Origin: VYFG01 sp965248685
GTDB lineage: Bacteria; Pseudomonadota; Gammaproteobacteria; Arenicellales; Poriferihabitantaceae
Direction: 5' to 3'
DNA length: 64,000 nt
Assembly (NCBI GenBank): GCA_965248685.1
Contig: CBDFKC010000004.1
Location: forward strand, 186,001-250,000
A program made the position numbers and the translations under genes. The notes under the pieces are model-generated. The model saw only the letters and a list, made by a program, of their open reading frames with translations. It was not told the DNA's origin and searched no databases. This document shows, in pieces, positions 44,716-54,134 of the stretch; position 1 is the first letter of the stretch, and every line of letters begins with the position of its first letter.

Positions 44716-45987
44716 ATGAAAATAGAAATTCTTTGCACCGGCGATGAAATCCTGTCGGGAAAGACCATTAACACCAACCACAGTTATATTGCCAGGCGAC
44801 TGGTCGAAAACGGATTCAACGCATACTGGGGAACCACGGTAGGAGACCACCGATCAAGCCTGATCTCCGCGTTCCATCGTGCCGCAGAAAGGGCGGACGT
44901 TGTTATTGTAAATGGTGGACTCGGACCCACAGTTGATGATCTTTCCCAGGAGGTTGCCGCGGAGGCGGCAGGTGTGAAACTGATATTGCATGAAAACTGG
45001 CTGCATCGAATTCAATCCTGGTACACCGCCCGGGGGCGTGAAATGCCGAGCAATAATACCAAGCAGGCGCTGTTGCCTGCGGAAGCGGAATTTATAGACA
45101 ACCCGATTGGGACCGCATGCGGTTTTGCGGTGGATATCGAATCGACGAGATTTTTCTTTACCCCGGGTGTGCCCATTGAAATGCGTATGATGATCGACGA
45201 CCAGATTATTCCACGCCTGCAAAAAATACGGGGGGGGGATCAAATTACCAAACTAAAACGGTTTCATACATTTGGCATAGGAGAGTCTCGAGCCGATCAG
45301 TTGCTGGCGGGAGTAGAACAATTGATTACCGATGACTCGATCAAACTCGGATTTCAGTCGCATTATCCCCAACTCGAAACCAAGCTCGCGGCACAGGGTT
45401 TGAATCAACAAGAGGTGGATACGAAACTTGCTCCGATTATGGCATTCGTTCGGGAACGTCTTGGTCACTTTGTCATATCAGAGGATGACGCGACTCTTGA
45501 AGGCAGGATTATCGAAGCCCTTGCAAAAGAAGATGGCAATGTCTGTTTGCTCGAAATGCACACTGGTGGTGCGTTGGTGGCGAGGCTGCAAAAAGTGGCC
45601 GATACCGATCAGCGAGTTAGTCATGGACTGATATCCCAGGATCCGTATAGGCTGTTTGATTCGGTGGGGTTGGATCTGACTGCAGATACCGATTGGTTTT
45701 GCGAACAAACCGCACTAGAGCTGGCCGAAGCTGCCAGATTGAAAACCGGGTCGAGTCATAGCCTAGTGGTGTTAGTCGAAATCGATACGCAATCGTCGGC
45801 CCGTGAATCTGGTGCGGAAATTTTAATCGCGATATCAAACGACTCAACCCAGACAACGCGTCGGGCGCGCCTGCCCGGCAGCGAGAACTGGATCAGGCTC
45901 GGTGCAGCTGAACTTGGCCTGGATTGCTTTCGGCGTTTCCTCTATAACCTTCCTGTCTATCAGCAAATAGATTTCGAACAACACTAA
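44716..45987 (+). CDS. cinA: CinA-like protein with altered deamidase motif
   Basis: 423 residues. The N-terminal domain (1-170) is the molybdopterin-binding/COG1058 ADP-ribose pyrophosphatase type: IEILCTGDEILSGKTINTNH, then VVIVNGGLGPTVDDLSQEVA and FFFTPGVPIEMRMM. The C-terminal domain (about 265-423) corresponds to the NMN deamidase PncC, but its usual AESCTGG, whose serine is the nucleophile, reads LLEMHTGGALVA here, so deamidase activity is probably lost or changed. It is 12 bp upstream of the GT1 gene on the same strand. Confidence 0.85.
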   Translation: MKIEILCTGDEILSGKTINTNHSYIARRLVENGFNAYWGTTVGDHRSSLISAFHRAAERADVVIVNGGLGPTVDDLSQEVAAEAAGVKLILHENWLHRIQSWYTARGREMPSNNTKQALLPAEAEFIDNPIGTACGFAVDIESTRFFFTPGVPIEMRMMIDDQIIPRLQKIRGGDQITKLKRFHTFGIGESRADQLLAGVEQLITDDSIKLGFQSHYPQLETKLAAQGLNQQEVDTKLAPIMAFVRERLGHFVISEDDATLEGRIIEALAKEDGNVCLLEMHTGGALVARLQKVADTDQRVSHGLISQDPYRLFDSVGLDLTADTDWFCEQTALELAEAARLKTGSSHSLVVLVEIDTQSSARESGAEILIAISNDSTQTTRRARLPGSENWIRLGAAELGLDCFRRFLYNLPVYQQIDFEQH

Positions 45988-45999
45988 TGGAGTAAGAGT

Positions 46000-47289
46000 A
46001 TGAGCAATAAAACCATAGCATTTTTTCCCGAAGCGGCATTTGGTCCGGCGTTAAACTCGGTAGGTATTGCCCAGGCCATGGAACAGTTGGGACACAAAGC
46101 CGTGTTTCTTTCGGACCCTGGTTTTCTGGAAGTGTATCAAGGTTATGGATTCGAATCCCATCCGGTAAATTTGTCCGAACCTATGCCACCAGAGGAAATG
46201 GCCAAATTTTGGGAGGATTTTATCAACGGACATATTCCAAATTTTCGTAAGCCGCCTATTGAACAAATAGATAACTACGTTAAAGAATGTTGGGAGGCGA
46301 TTGTGGACAGCGCAAAATGGGCTGAAAAGGATTTGCCCGGCGTACTCGGGCAGATAAAACCCGATCTAGTTTGCGTGGATAATGTCATTATGTTTCCCGC
46401 GATAAAGCGTTATGCGTCAGAGAATAATGTACCCTGGGTTCGTATTATTTCCTGTTCAGAAAATGAAATTGAGGACCCTGGAATTCCGCCCCATTTATCC
46501 GGCTGCGGGGAACATGATCATGCTTGCCATCAGGCCTATCGAGATCGCTTTCATGAAGTGATAAAACCGATCCACGATGACTACAATCAGTTTCTGTCCC
46601 AATGCGGAGAAGAGTCCTACGCTATGGGAGAATTTTTTGAAGCATCAAGTCATTTAAATTTATTGCTCTATCCAGAACCGGTTAAATTCAATCGGCGGTC
46701 GCCCCTGGACCCTGACCAATTTCAATATCTGGAAGGATGCGTACGTAAAGACGAAGATTATATTGTCCCCAAGTTCAAGACTAATAACGACAAGCCACTG
46801 TTATACGTTAGTTACGGATCTCTCGGTGCCGGCGATGTTGATTTGCTAAAGCGGGTTATTGCTTCCATCGCAAAAATGCCCCTTCGTGCATTGGTAAACG
46901 TTGGCGATTATATGGGGGAATACGACGATATACCGGACAACGTTATTATAAGCGATTGGTATCCCCAGCCCTCAGTAATACCCCAGGTAGATCTGGTTAT
47001 TCACCACGGCGGTAACAACAGTTTTACCGAATGTTTGTATTTTGGCAAGCCTGCAATAATCATGCCCTATGTCTGGGATGGTCATGACAATGCTACTCGG
47101 GTTCAGGAAACCGGCCACGGCTTCAAGCTTGATCGATATCAATGGGATGACGCCGAGCTCGAATCAAAAATAACCACAGGACTTAGCGATGCCGCCATGC
47201 AACAAAAACTCTCTGACACGTCGGCTCATATGCAATCCCATCATGGTCCGAGCAAAGCTGCGGGTTTATTAAATGATCTTTTGTCTTGA
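46000..47289 (+). CDS. GT1-family glycosyltransferase (UDP-glucuronosyl/macroside type)
   Basis: 429 residues, GT-B fold. The N-terminal acceptor domain starts KTIAFFPEAAFGPALNSVGI; the C-terminal donor domain has PLLYVSYGSLGAGD and the signature VDLVIHHGGNNSFTECLYFG followed by IIMPYVWDGHDNA. In GT1 enzymes the HHGG-N segment binds the sugar nucleotide. It should glycosylate a small hydrophobic acceptor or lipid. A GGAGTAAG-type site lies before the ATG. It converges with rraA, 28 bp between ends. Confidence 0.9.
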   Translation: MSNKTIAFFPEAAFGPALNSVGIAQAMEQLGHKAVFLSDPGFLEVYQGYGFESHPVNLSEPMPPEEMAKFWEDFINGHIPNFRKPPIEQIDNYVKECWEAIVDSAKWAEKDLPGVLGQIKPDLVCVDNVIMFPAIKRYASENNVPWVRIISCSENEIEDPGIPPHLSGCGEHDHACHQAYRDRFHEVIKPIHDDYNQFLSQCGEESYAMGEFFEASSHLNLLLYPEPVKFNRRSPLDPDQFQYLEGCVRKDEDYIVPKFKTNNDKPLLYVSYGSLGAGDVDLLKRVIASIAKMPLRALVNVGDYMGEYDDIPDNVIISDWYPQPSVIPQVDLVIHHGGNNSFTECLYFGKPAIIMPYVWDGHDNATRVQETGHGFKLDRYQWDDAELESKITTGLSDAAMQQKLSDTSAHMQSHHGPSKAAGLLNDLLS

Positions 47290-47317
47290 TTCTGAATTCA
47301 ATAGTTTTTGAAAATAT

Positions 47318-47800
47318 TTAAAGCTCAGAAATTTCCGAAGCCGTAACAATTCCATCAGGGTCTGCGCAAACAAAATCACCGGGATAAAAGCTTATGCCGG
47401 CGAAAGTCAAATTGACTTCTAATTCTCCAGCGCCAGTTTGGGCAGGCCGGGCGGGGCAGGTATTGATTGCCTTAACGCCAATTGGAAGAGTGGCTATCAC
47501 TGCAGAATCTCTGATACAGCCGTTGATAATAACGCCGGCCCAGTTGTTTTCAGCGCCCATGGCTGCAAGTCGATCTCCAAGCAGAGCGCAACCCATGGAA
47601 CCAGCGCCATCAATTACTAATACTCTTTGTTCCCCTGGCGTCTGTAAGGTTTGCTTAATTAGTAGAAAATCCTCAGGGACTTTCAGTGTGTAAATCCTTC
47701 CGTGGAAATGGGTATTGCCACCATAGTTATTAAAAATAGAATCGGCGATCTGCAGTCGATCGCCGTATTGATCGTATAAGTCTGCAGTACTGTAAGTCAT
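47318..47800 (-). CDS. rraA: RraA-family protein
   Basis: 160 residues, almost the length of E. coli RraA. The family motif runs GDRLAAMGAENNWAGVIING then CIRD, and FYPGDFVCADPDGIV follows. In E. coli RraA binds RNase E and restrains mRNA decay, while other members are HMG/CHA aldolases that need an intact G-D and R-D metal site like this one, so either role is possible. Single gene; a 142-bp region precedes the divergent DJ-1 gene. Confidence 0.92.
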   Translation of the reverse strand: MTYSTADLYDQYGDRLQIADSIFNNYGGNTHFHGRIYTLKVPEDFLLIKQTLQTPGEQRVLVIDGAGSMGCALLGDRLAAMGAENNWAGVIINGCIRDSAVIATLPIGVKAINTCPARPAQTGAGELEVNLTFAGISFYPGDFVCADPDGIVTASEISEL

Positions 47801-47942
47801 CGGTGTGGGCGTATAAGTGAGAATCGAATTATAAACATCACGAGGGCGCTTGGGTTGGCCTTAGTGGAAAGGTTTAATTGGCACATAGAACCGTTGATTG
47901 AGTGTGTTATGGTTTTTAATTAACACTGTATTTGAGGTTGGT

Positions 47943-48560
47943 ATGAATATTGCGATTCTGACGTTCGAAGGCTATAACGAGTTGGATTCATTTATAGCGC
48001 TGGGGGTTCTAAACAGGATGAAAAGCGAAGGGTGGAATGTACAAATAACCTGCCCTTCGGATAAAGTAACTTCCATGAATGGAGTGACTGTTGAAGCACA
48101 ACAGCCTCTGGAATTCGCAAATTCAGCGGACGTCGTTCTTTTCGGTAGTGGAATATATACGCGTGAAATCGCTAGAGATTCTTCACTGCTTAACAGACTC
48201 GAGCTGGATAGTGCCAGGCAGATTATTTGCGCGCAATGTTCCGGTACCCTGCTGCTGGCTACATTAGGATTGCTTGGCGATCTGCCTGCCTGCACCGACT
48301 TGACGACTAAACCATGGGTGATTGAGGCAGGAGTTAAGGTGCTGGACCAGCCTTTTACTGCGAAAGATAATGTAGCAACCGCCGGCGGCTGTTTGGGCTC
48401 CCAGTATCTTGCTACCTGGATAATCGCAAAACTATCCAGTAAAGAATCTGCTGCATCTGCGATTCATTATGTGGCCCCAGTAGGAGAGAAAGAGGCCTTG
48501 GTGAATCACTGCCTGTCCGTGGTTATGCCTTTTATTCCGGAAATACGAGATGCGGCGTAA
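47943..48560 (+). CDS. DJ-1/PfpI superfamily protein
   Basis: 205 residues. MNIAILTFEGYNELDSFIAL opens the flavodoxin-like fold with the conserved glutamate, and the nucleophile-elbow cysteine is C99 in IICAQCSGTLLLATLG. GGCLGSQYLATWIIAKL follows in the position of the family's helix. Members act as glyoxalases, amidases, isonitrile hydratases or transcription-factor sensors; the AQCSGT elbow resembles the isonitrile-hydratase/GATase-like subgroup. ATG 47943 is chosen for GAGGTTGG upstream; an earlier start would add an odd hydrophobic leader. Confidence 0.87.
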   Translation: MNIAILTFEGYNELDSFIALGVLNRMKSEGWNVQITCPSDKVTSMNGVTVEAQQPLEFANSADVVLFGSGIYTREIARDSSLLNRLELDSARQIICAQCSGTLLLATLGLLGDLPACTDLTTKPWVIEAGVKVLDQPFTAKDNVATAGGCLGSQYLATWIIAKLSSKESAASAIHYVAPVGEKEALVNHCLSVVMPFIPEIRDAA

Positions 48561-48666
48561 TTTATACTGCGACTTGCCGGGACCACAGATTACGACTAAA
48601 CAAATAAGGTGTGCTTTTTGGTTTTATCTGAAAAATTTTAGTTGCTAGATTAACGCCTGCCCAGCG

Positions 48667-49845
48667 CTATTTACGAATCAGATATAACTTGCGTTGTTTC
48701 TGATCGATGATAAACCTGAATTTGTTTAAGAAGTTCATTCCCAACAGTCCATCAAATTTATCTTCGTCAAACGGAATGCTGGCTATATCAATGCCATTGA
48801 TCTTCTGACCACCAATGTCCATTCCTGCTAAATTAATTAATGAAGACCGAATTGGACCCCCGGCAGTGTTCAAGGTAATTGTACGGTTACTTGTCGGGTT
48901 TAAACCTAATCGGCGCAACACGTTGATATCGATTGCGGTAATGGAGGCGCCGGTATCCAACAACAACGTAACTCGGTGGCGCCCGTTTAGAATTGCCGAT
49001 ACCAGCAATTGGGATCCCGCTCTTTGCAACGGTACTGCAGTATAACTCGCGAGATTAACCTGTCGGGTCACCTCGTTATACAACGTTGTCGCCCGATCTC
49101 CGTAGTCGGGGTCATACAAAATATAAGTAAGAGCGCTGATGGCGTCATTATATAGTTCAAGTTCCTGTAGTATCTCGGCCAGAGAATAGCGCCAGGCGGC
49201 TCGCTCCGGTTCGATTTCAACCATCCTGGTTAGAATAGTTTTCAATCTGTTGAGTTCACCTCTAAGATTTAACCTGGAGATTGCGGTCCGCGCCAGGTGC
49301 TGGACCCGTTGGGAGATTTTATCCAGGGCGACGATATCGGTCTGATAACTTTTCAATGAGATTAGTAATTCAATCGCTTCGACAAATCGCTCGTCGGCAA
49401 TGGCCCTTTTGACCAGAATGCTACCCGCATCAACATCTTCGGGACGTTCCCCTAGCCAGAGTTCCAGAAGAAATCTGGAATCGTTTTGGGAGAGGTTTCC
49501 CGACTCTGAAAATTGAATTAATTGGTCGCGACAGGGGTTGTCTCCTTTGCCCAGAGACTGGATACAAAGATTTACCCCCTGGTTATAATTTCCGGCGTGT
49601 AGTGCCGCGAGAAAATCTGGTTGCTGGTCCGGATCGGGATTTATTCCAGAATCAGCTGGTTTGGTGGAAAGCAGGGGGGATTTATTGTTTGCTACATCAG
49701 GTTCTACTGCCGAAATTTCCACGACGTCTGACGTGATATTGCGTGCAGGGGAATTCGGCTGCAGGTAACCATGGAGCATCCATCCCCCGAGAAATCCCAG
49801 TATTAGAAATCCAAGTGATCGCAATGTTCTATGGTGCTGAAACAC
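48667..49845 (-). CDS. Membrane-anchored retropepsin-like aspartic protease with helical repeats
   Basis: 392 residues. An N-terminal helix (LGFLILGFLGGWMLHGYL) anchors it in the inner membrane. Residues about 75-275 form TPR-like helices (AWRYSLAEILQELELYNDAI). The C-terminal domain (about 283-392) is a retroviral-type protease: catalytic D297 in VTLLLDTGASITAIDI, then FDGLLGMNFLNKFRFIIDQ. One chain holds one DTG, so it should be active as a dimer. Relatives include clan AA proteases of TIGR02281 type. Role unknown. The next gene on the strand, FetB-like, is upstream. Confidence 0.88.
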   Translation of the reverse strand: MFQHHRTLRSLGFLILGFLGGWMLHGYLQPNSPARNITSDVVEISAVEPDVANNKSPLLSTKPADSGINPDPDQQPDFLAALHAGNYNQGVNLCIQSLGKGDNPCRDQLIQFSESGNLSQNDSRFLLELWLGERPEDVDAGSILVKRAIADERFVEAIELLISLKSYQTDIVALDKISQRVQHLARTAISRLNLRGELNRLKTILTRMVEIEPERAAWRYSLAEILQELELYNDAISALTYILYDPDYGDRATTLYNEVTRQVNLASYTAVPLQRAGSQLLVSAILNGRHRVTLLLDTGASITAIDINVLRRLGLNPTSNRTITLNTAGGPIRSSLINLAGMDIGGQKINGIDIASIPFDEDKFDGLLGMNFLNKFRFIIDQKQRKLYLIRK

Positions 49846-49890
49846 CCATGATAAGAGGTTTTCGTTTTTTCATGATTTCGCTGATCAAGT

Positions 49891-50607
49891 TTAGTGAGTC
49901 TTTTCATACAACTTTCTGGAAAATACCAGAAATAGTACCGCTGCAAGCCCTCCGGATCCAAAAATCATGCACATCACCATGACCTGGTAGCGAACCGCAA
50001 TCAGCGGTGATACCCCGGAGAGAATTTGTCCGGTCATCATGCCGGGCAGGGAAACCAGTCCAACCGCAAACAGAGAGTTAACCATGGGTATCATACCGGC
50101 CTGGAGTGCGGTTGTACGGGCTGTCAGCCAGTCATCACCCCGACGCATTTCAGCACTCAATCGCTCGGCGCACAGACTGACGCTGTTCATGGAATTCGCA
50201 AAAATCATGCCTGCCAGGGGAATCAGGAAGCGCGCCTGGTACCACGGCTCAAGCTGTAAAACTCCCGCCGAGACAATTGCCAGGGTGGAACCCCCGGCGA
50301 TTACAATCGCGCCAAAAATGCAGAGGTAAATTTGTTTGCTTTTTATCGTAGTGTTATGCAGTGCAATCCAACTGGCGACAAATACCATGACACTTAGCAC
50401 GATCAATACAATCCACATATTGTCTGATTCAAAAATGTAGGTCAGGAAATAACCGATAAGTAGCAGCTGGCCAAGCATTCTTGTCATGGCATACAGCGCA
50501 TTTCCGGCGCGAAGGGACCAGACCAACATGACACCCACCATAACTAACGCCGGAATAAACGCGATAGCCAGATTTATCAGTGAAATGGTTGGAATCTGGC
50601 CGCTCAC
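49891..50607 (-). CDS. fetB: FetB/YbbM-like (UPF0014) ABC permease
   Basis: 238 residues with about seven helices. The UPF0014 hallmarks are PLAGMIFANSMNSVSLCAER and GLVSLPGMMTGQILSGVSPL. In E. coli FetAB exports iron. The cognate ATPase FetA is not adjacent, which is unusual, and no other ATPase is in the window. It shares strand with the creatininase and binding-protein genes (55 and 94 bp spacing), so transcription together is likely. Confidence 0.85.
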   Translation of the reverse strand: MSGQIPTISLINLAIAFIPALVMVGVMLVWSLRAGNALYAMTRMLGQLLLIGYFLTYIFESDNMWIVLIVLSVMVFVASWIALHNTTIKSKQIYLCIFGAIVIAGGSTLAIVSAGVLQLEPWYQARFLIPLAGMIFANSMNSVSLCAERLSAEMRRGDDWLTARTTALQAGMIPMVNSLFAVGLVSLPGMMTGQILSGVSPLIAVRYQVMVMCMIFGSGGLAAVLFLVFSRKLYEKTH

Positions 50608-50661
50608 TGAATTAGAGAGTTTCTCTGTGTGTCTGGCCGGTCATGACTCTGCGGAGGTTCC

Positions 50662-51423
50662 CTAGATAGTAAACTGGGTAAAGTCTTTAACCAATGCCAC
50701 TGCCGCGGTTTCGATTAATTGTTTTCCATGTTGCGCTGTTGCGAGAGTTGGATCTGATCCAACGCACCCGTCTGGAAACTGTTCTCGATGACGCGTGGCG
50801 TCTAAGTGGGCGTCGCCTGCATGCTCCCGCAAGAATTCGGCAGATACTGGTTTAAACACAACATCACGCAGCTTGGCTGGCTGTCGGTGACTGACCCGGG
50901 TAATTGAGATTTCGCTGGGCGTAGCATGCATGCCTTCCCGTTCTCCATAATATTCTGAGCGTAGCGCATTCACTTCTGGAAAGTCCCACCAGCTGCGCAG
51001 TCTGAAATCCCAAACCCTGTCGGACAGCTCAAGACTTACCCGTTGGCGCAGGTCGTGAACCAGCGAGCGTACCGGGGCCAGGTTAGCGCCATGTCCATTG
51101 AGAAAATAAAATTGTCTGAAACCGCTGTGTGAAAGAGCAGTTACTATATCGTGCAGGAGTGTAATCAGGGTGGTGCTGCGTATGGATACACTGCCGGCAA
51201 AACCGAGATTAAATTGCGCGGGGGTATATGCCATTGTTGGCGCGACCAACATACTGTCGCTAGACTCCGCTGCTTGCCAGGCAATAGTTTCAGCGCAAAT
51301 TGCATCAGTACCGATGAGCCCGGTGGGACCATGTTGTTCAGTCGAACCGAGAGGAATGATTATACCGGCGTGCTGTTCCAGATAAGTATTGACCTCAATC
51401 CAGCTTAAGTGGGCCAATCGCAC
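50662..51423 (-). CDS. Creatininase-family metal amidohydrolase
   Basis: 253 residues. The metal site is complete: GSTEQHGP (E29, H31), TDAICAETIA (D40), FLNGHGANLAPV, and a glutamate in EREGMHATPSEISITRVSHR. The family includes creatinine amidohydrolase, 3-dehydro-scyllo-inosose hydrolase and mycofactocin MftE; short members like this one often open cyclic amides or lactams. Between a binding-protein gene and a FetB-like permease it may process an imported nitrogen compound. Cytoplasmic. Confidence 0.88.
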   Translation of the reverse strand: MRLAHLSWIEVNTYLEQHAGIIIPLGSTEQHGPTGLIGTDAICAETIAWQAAESSDSMLVAPTMAYTPAQFNLGFAGSVSIRSTTLITLLHDIVTALSHSGFRQFYFLNGHGANLAPVRSLVHDLRQRVSLELSDRVWDFRLRSWWDFPEVNALRSEYYGEREGMHATPSEISITRVSHRQPAKLRDVVFKPVSAEFLREHAGDAHLDATRHREQFPDGCVGSDPTLATAQHGKQLIETAAVALVKDFTQFTI

Positions 51424-51516
51424 CGTCAGGACCCGAAAATCGGATTGGCTGATTTACCCGGGCGAACCAATCTGAAGGAAAGGCCCGCTCGGAATTGTCT
51501 GGAATGGGTTTGCCGA

Positions 51517-52311
51517 TCAGTTTTGACCCTGAATACCCCAGGTCGCATTCAGCGCATTGAAATAGCCATTTTCATGCTTCACCTGCATCCAGTTGTTGAG
51601 GAAGTTGAGCCATACCTGGTCGTTTTGAGGGACGATAAAAGAAAGCGGTAGACTGTTGGCAACGTCCTGGAATGGAATGACTATCGCTTCGTGGGTAGTA
51701 GACAGCGTACCGGCTTCCAGAATACTGGAGATGGTCACATCCACCCGTCCAGCCAATAATTCCTGCCAGTCTCTGGCCGGCGACTCAACTTCTCTGACTT
51801 TTGCGTTTGGCAGGTTGGTTTTGACAAAGTCGGCAAACGACGTACCAAGGTTATAGCCGATGGTTACATCAGGCTTATTCAAATCGTCCCAGGTTTTAAA
51901 TTTCCCCGCCATGTCCTGCCGGGTAAGGGGTAGATATCCGGTACGACCCCACGGAATAGTATAACCTGCCGCCTTGGCTCGGCTCACGGTCATCGAGGTT
52001 CCGGTCATAACGATGTCATATTTGCCTGCGACTACGCCATTGATCAGAGTCTTCCATTCTGTGGGAACAAATTCCAGTTCAACACCCATGTCTTCGGCAA
52101 GTTTCTTGGCTGCATCAATCTGATGACCTTTGTAATCCTTGGTTTCCGGATCCTTGAAAGACATAGGATTGAAGTCACCGGTAGTGCCGACCTTCAAGGT
52201 TCCGCTATCAAGCACCTTATTTAAAATGGAGCTTCCCTGGGCCAGAACGCCGGTGGAAATGAGCAGCGCGGCGGCGCTGGCAATCAGCGCGATGGACTTT
52301 CTAATTTTCAT
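51517..52311 (-). CDS. Periplasmic amino-acid-binding protein of an ABC transporter
   Basis: 264 residues, SBP_bac_3. Signal peptide 1-25 (KSIALIASAAALLISTGVLA), mature start QGSSILNKVLDSGTLKVGTT. DIVMTGTSMTVSRAKAAGYT is the ligand-contact segment (T-S-M-T-x-x-R); the later SISSILEAGTLSTTHEAIVI differs from the glutamine or basic-amino-acid groups. The likely ABC permease partner lies across the MITE and the Rieske gene at 54135. No ATPase or second permease is in the window. An AGGTACATT-type site precedes the ATG. Confidence 0.9.
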   Translation of the reverse strand: MKIRKSIALIASAAALLISTGVLAQGSSILNKVLDSGTLKVGTTGDFNPMSFKDPETKDYKGHQIDAAKKLAEDMGVELEFVPTEWKTLINGVVAGKYDIVMTGTSMTVSRAKAAGYTIPWGRTGYLPLTRQDMAGKFKTWDDLNKPDVTIGYNLGTSFADFVKTNLPNAKVREVESPARDWQELLAGRVDVTISSILEAGTLSTTHEAIVIPFQDVANSLPLSFIVPQNDQVWLNFLNNWMQVKHENGYFNALNATWGIQGQN

Positions 52312-52405
52312 AATGTACCTCGGTTGTTAATTACAAATGTTGAATGTAGTTTGATATTGAATAACAGCGATGCGGTTAAATCTCACAATCTAATAGTAAC
52401 CTATT

Positions 52406-52646
52406 ATCCTAGAATCCTCAGTCGACCGCTTGTCTATGTAACTAAGTATTTGAAAACATGAAATATCTTACTGTTTATCACGTTCACTCAAAGAGTGAAC
52501 AGCGCTGCACCGCGAATAGCACGCTTGTGGCGGCGCATTGCGGCGTTACAACTCCTTGGAATAGAACAACTATTCCGCGTCGTTGTGCCTTGCACTGCAT
52601 CCCCACAAACGCACTCTTCACGATGCTCAACTGAGGATTCTAGGAT
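52406..52646. mobile_element. 241-bp MITE with 16-bp perfect terminal inverted repeats
   Basis: ATCCTAGAATCCTCAG at 52406-52421 is repeated in inverse at 52631-52646 without mismatch. Inside are two strong hairpins, GTTCACTC-AAA-GAGTGAAC (52482-52500) and GGAATAG-AACAA-CTATTCC (52558-52576), and a GC-rich repeat-like stretch CGGCGCATTGCGGCG. No transposase frame is present. Clear target duplications are not seen. It fills most of the 338-bp gap between the binding-protein start and the Rieske stop, which lies 3 bp beyond its right end; the insertion may have replaced the original gene end or promoter. Confidence 0.7.
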
Positions 52647-52649
52647 TAT

Positions 52650-53996
52650 CTAGCCCTGCCTAGTTGCCGCACAAATCTGGCGAATAAAGTCTGATCGTTT
52701 AGCCTGGGTCATATGATCACTTTCGAGCACCGCATTCGAAATGATATCGCCAAAATGTCGCAGTACCTGGCGCTCACTATTGTCGACGCCAACAGGCTGG
52801 CACCAGTTTGTGACTGTATCCTGGTTGTACGTCGAAATTCCCTGGGGATTACTAGCGGGATGTTCCACGTTACCGCCGGTGGCCAGATTTCTGACTTTGG
52901 TTCGCAGTAAGTGCCGCAGTTTAACTATTCCAGCGTCCGAACTCCCATGATTTTCCAACCGATGGATTGCAATTGGGCGCTGGGAAACCTGGGCTTCATA
53001 ATCCCCTGGTTGGCGTTGTCTCTCAGAGTATTCCCGCTCATCTTCGGTTTGTCCGATAAAATCAATTTTCTCCTTTCCAACCTGGTCTTTTTGACTCTGT
53101 TGGCGCGGATCCAGATCGTGATTGAAAAAACGCCAGCCGATGGTGCGAGTGGCGGTATTGTTTACCGGTACCATCCAGCGAAGCATAGAAGATCGGTTGA
53201 AATATTTTTCTGACTCTGCCTCCTCCCATATTGCGCCGGTTTGGTTGGTGTTGGGCAATATGGAATCCGTGGTACGAACCCAGATCAAATCACCGACTCT
53301 GCGGGACTGCACGTTAATCATACCGAGAGGTGTAGTTTTATATTCGATTTCCTGGTCGACCCCGGAGGCTGCGCCGAATTGAATGCCACTGGAACGAGAG
53401 TGCAGATGTAGAACATGGATTGGATCCTGGGTGTTCTCGTATATTTGAAGCCAGTTGCAGGGCGTCGTAATGGAGAATGGAATCGCTTCGGTATCCGCCA
53501 TAAATTCAGTATCGTAAATCGGGAATTCCGGTTTTTCCGTTGGGGGGCCCAGATAGGCAAAAATGATTCCATTATGCTCATGGGCCGGATATGCGCCTTG
53601 CACAACCTTGCGGCAGACCGCGCTGCCTTCGGGTTCGGATCCTGCCTTAATTAAGGTGCCGTCAATGTCGTATTGCCAGCCGTGGTAACAGCAGATTATC
53701 CCCAGATCCGCGACGATGCCATATTCGAGTGAAGCGCCGCGGTGGGCGCAGTGGCGATGTAACAAGCCGATCCGATTGCTGCCATCACGAAACAGCACCA
53801 GGGTTTCCCCTAGAATCTCAACCAGCATGGGAAGATCAGACAATTCGCTCGAAAGCGCGACTGGTTGCCAGTAGCGGCGTAGGTACTCGCCGCAGGGGGT
53901 GCCGCGTTCAATATGGGTAAGTTCGGGATCTTCTGAGCCACCTAGTGGACGGTGGTAGCCCTGATAGCCCGATGATTGGTGTTCTTTGTTTTCCAT
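52650..53996 (-). CDS. Rieske non-haem iron oxygenase alpha-type subunit
   Basis: 448 residues. The Rieske [2Fe-2S] ligands are C83 and H85 in LHRHCAHRGASL, and C102 and H105 in IICCYHGWQYD. The mononuclear iron site follows near ENTQDPIHVLHLHSRSSG. N-terminal YLRRYWQPVALSSEL is typical of vanillate/phthalate oxygenase-like members (PobA/VanA/BmoA). It needs a reductase, which is not in the window. The stop is next to the MITE, so the natural C-terminus may be altered by a few residues. ATG 53996 is preferred over a TTG 27 nt upstream. Confidence 0.9.
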   Translation of the reverse strand: MENKEHQSSGYQGYHRPLGGSEDPELTHIERGTPCGEYLRRYWQPVALSSELSDLPMLVEILGETLVLFRDGSNRIGLLHRHCAHRGASLEYGIVADLGIICCYHGWQYDIDGTLIKAGSEPEGSAVCRKVVQGAYPAHEHNGIIFAYLGPPTEKPEFPIYDTEFMADTEAIPFSITTPCNWLQIYENTQDPIHVLHLHSRSSGIQFGAASGVDQEIEYKTTPLGMINVQSRRVGDLIWVRTTDSILPNTNQTGAIWEEAESEKYFNRSSMLRWMVPVNNTATRTIGWRFFNHDLDPRQQSQKDQVGKEKIDFIGQTEDEREYSERQRQPGDYEAQVSQRPIAIHRLENHGSSDAGIVKLRHLLRTKVRNLATGGNVEHPASNPQGISTYNQDTVTNWCQPVGVDNSERQVLRHFGDIISNAVLESDHMTQAKRSDFIRQICAATRQG

Positions 53997-54023
53997 AGCA
54001 ATGCAATTTAAGGCGCTAATCAA

Positions 54024-54051
54024 GTTAGAATCCTAACGGTACATGCACCGT
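54024..54051. promoter_or_regulatory. Dyads in the divergent Rieske/permease promoter region
   Basis: GTTAG-AATC-CTAAC (54024-54037) and ACGGT-ACATGC-ACCGT (54036-54051) are overlapping small inverted repeats in the 138-bp region between the divergent Rieske and permease genes. They could be a shared operator. Support is symmetry and position only. Confidence 0.25.
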
Positions 54052-54134
54052 ATGGAAGCGTCAAGATTTCCATTGTGCGCTGATTTCTACCTGTGTTTAT
54101 TGTTCATTTGACCTCCAGTCCGTTAACAAGAGAT

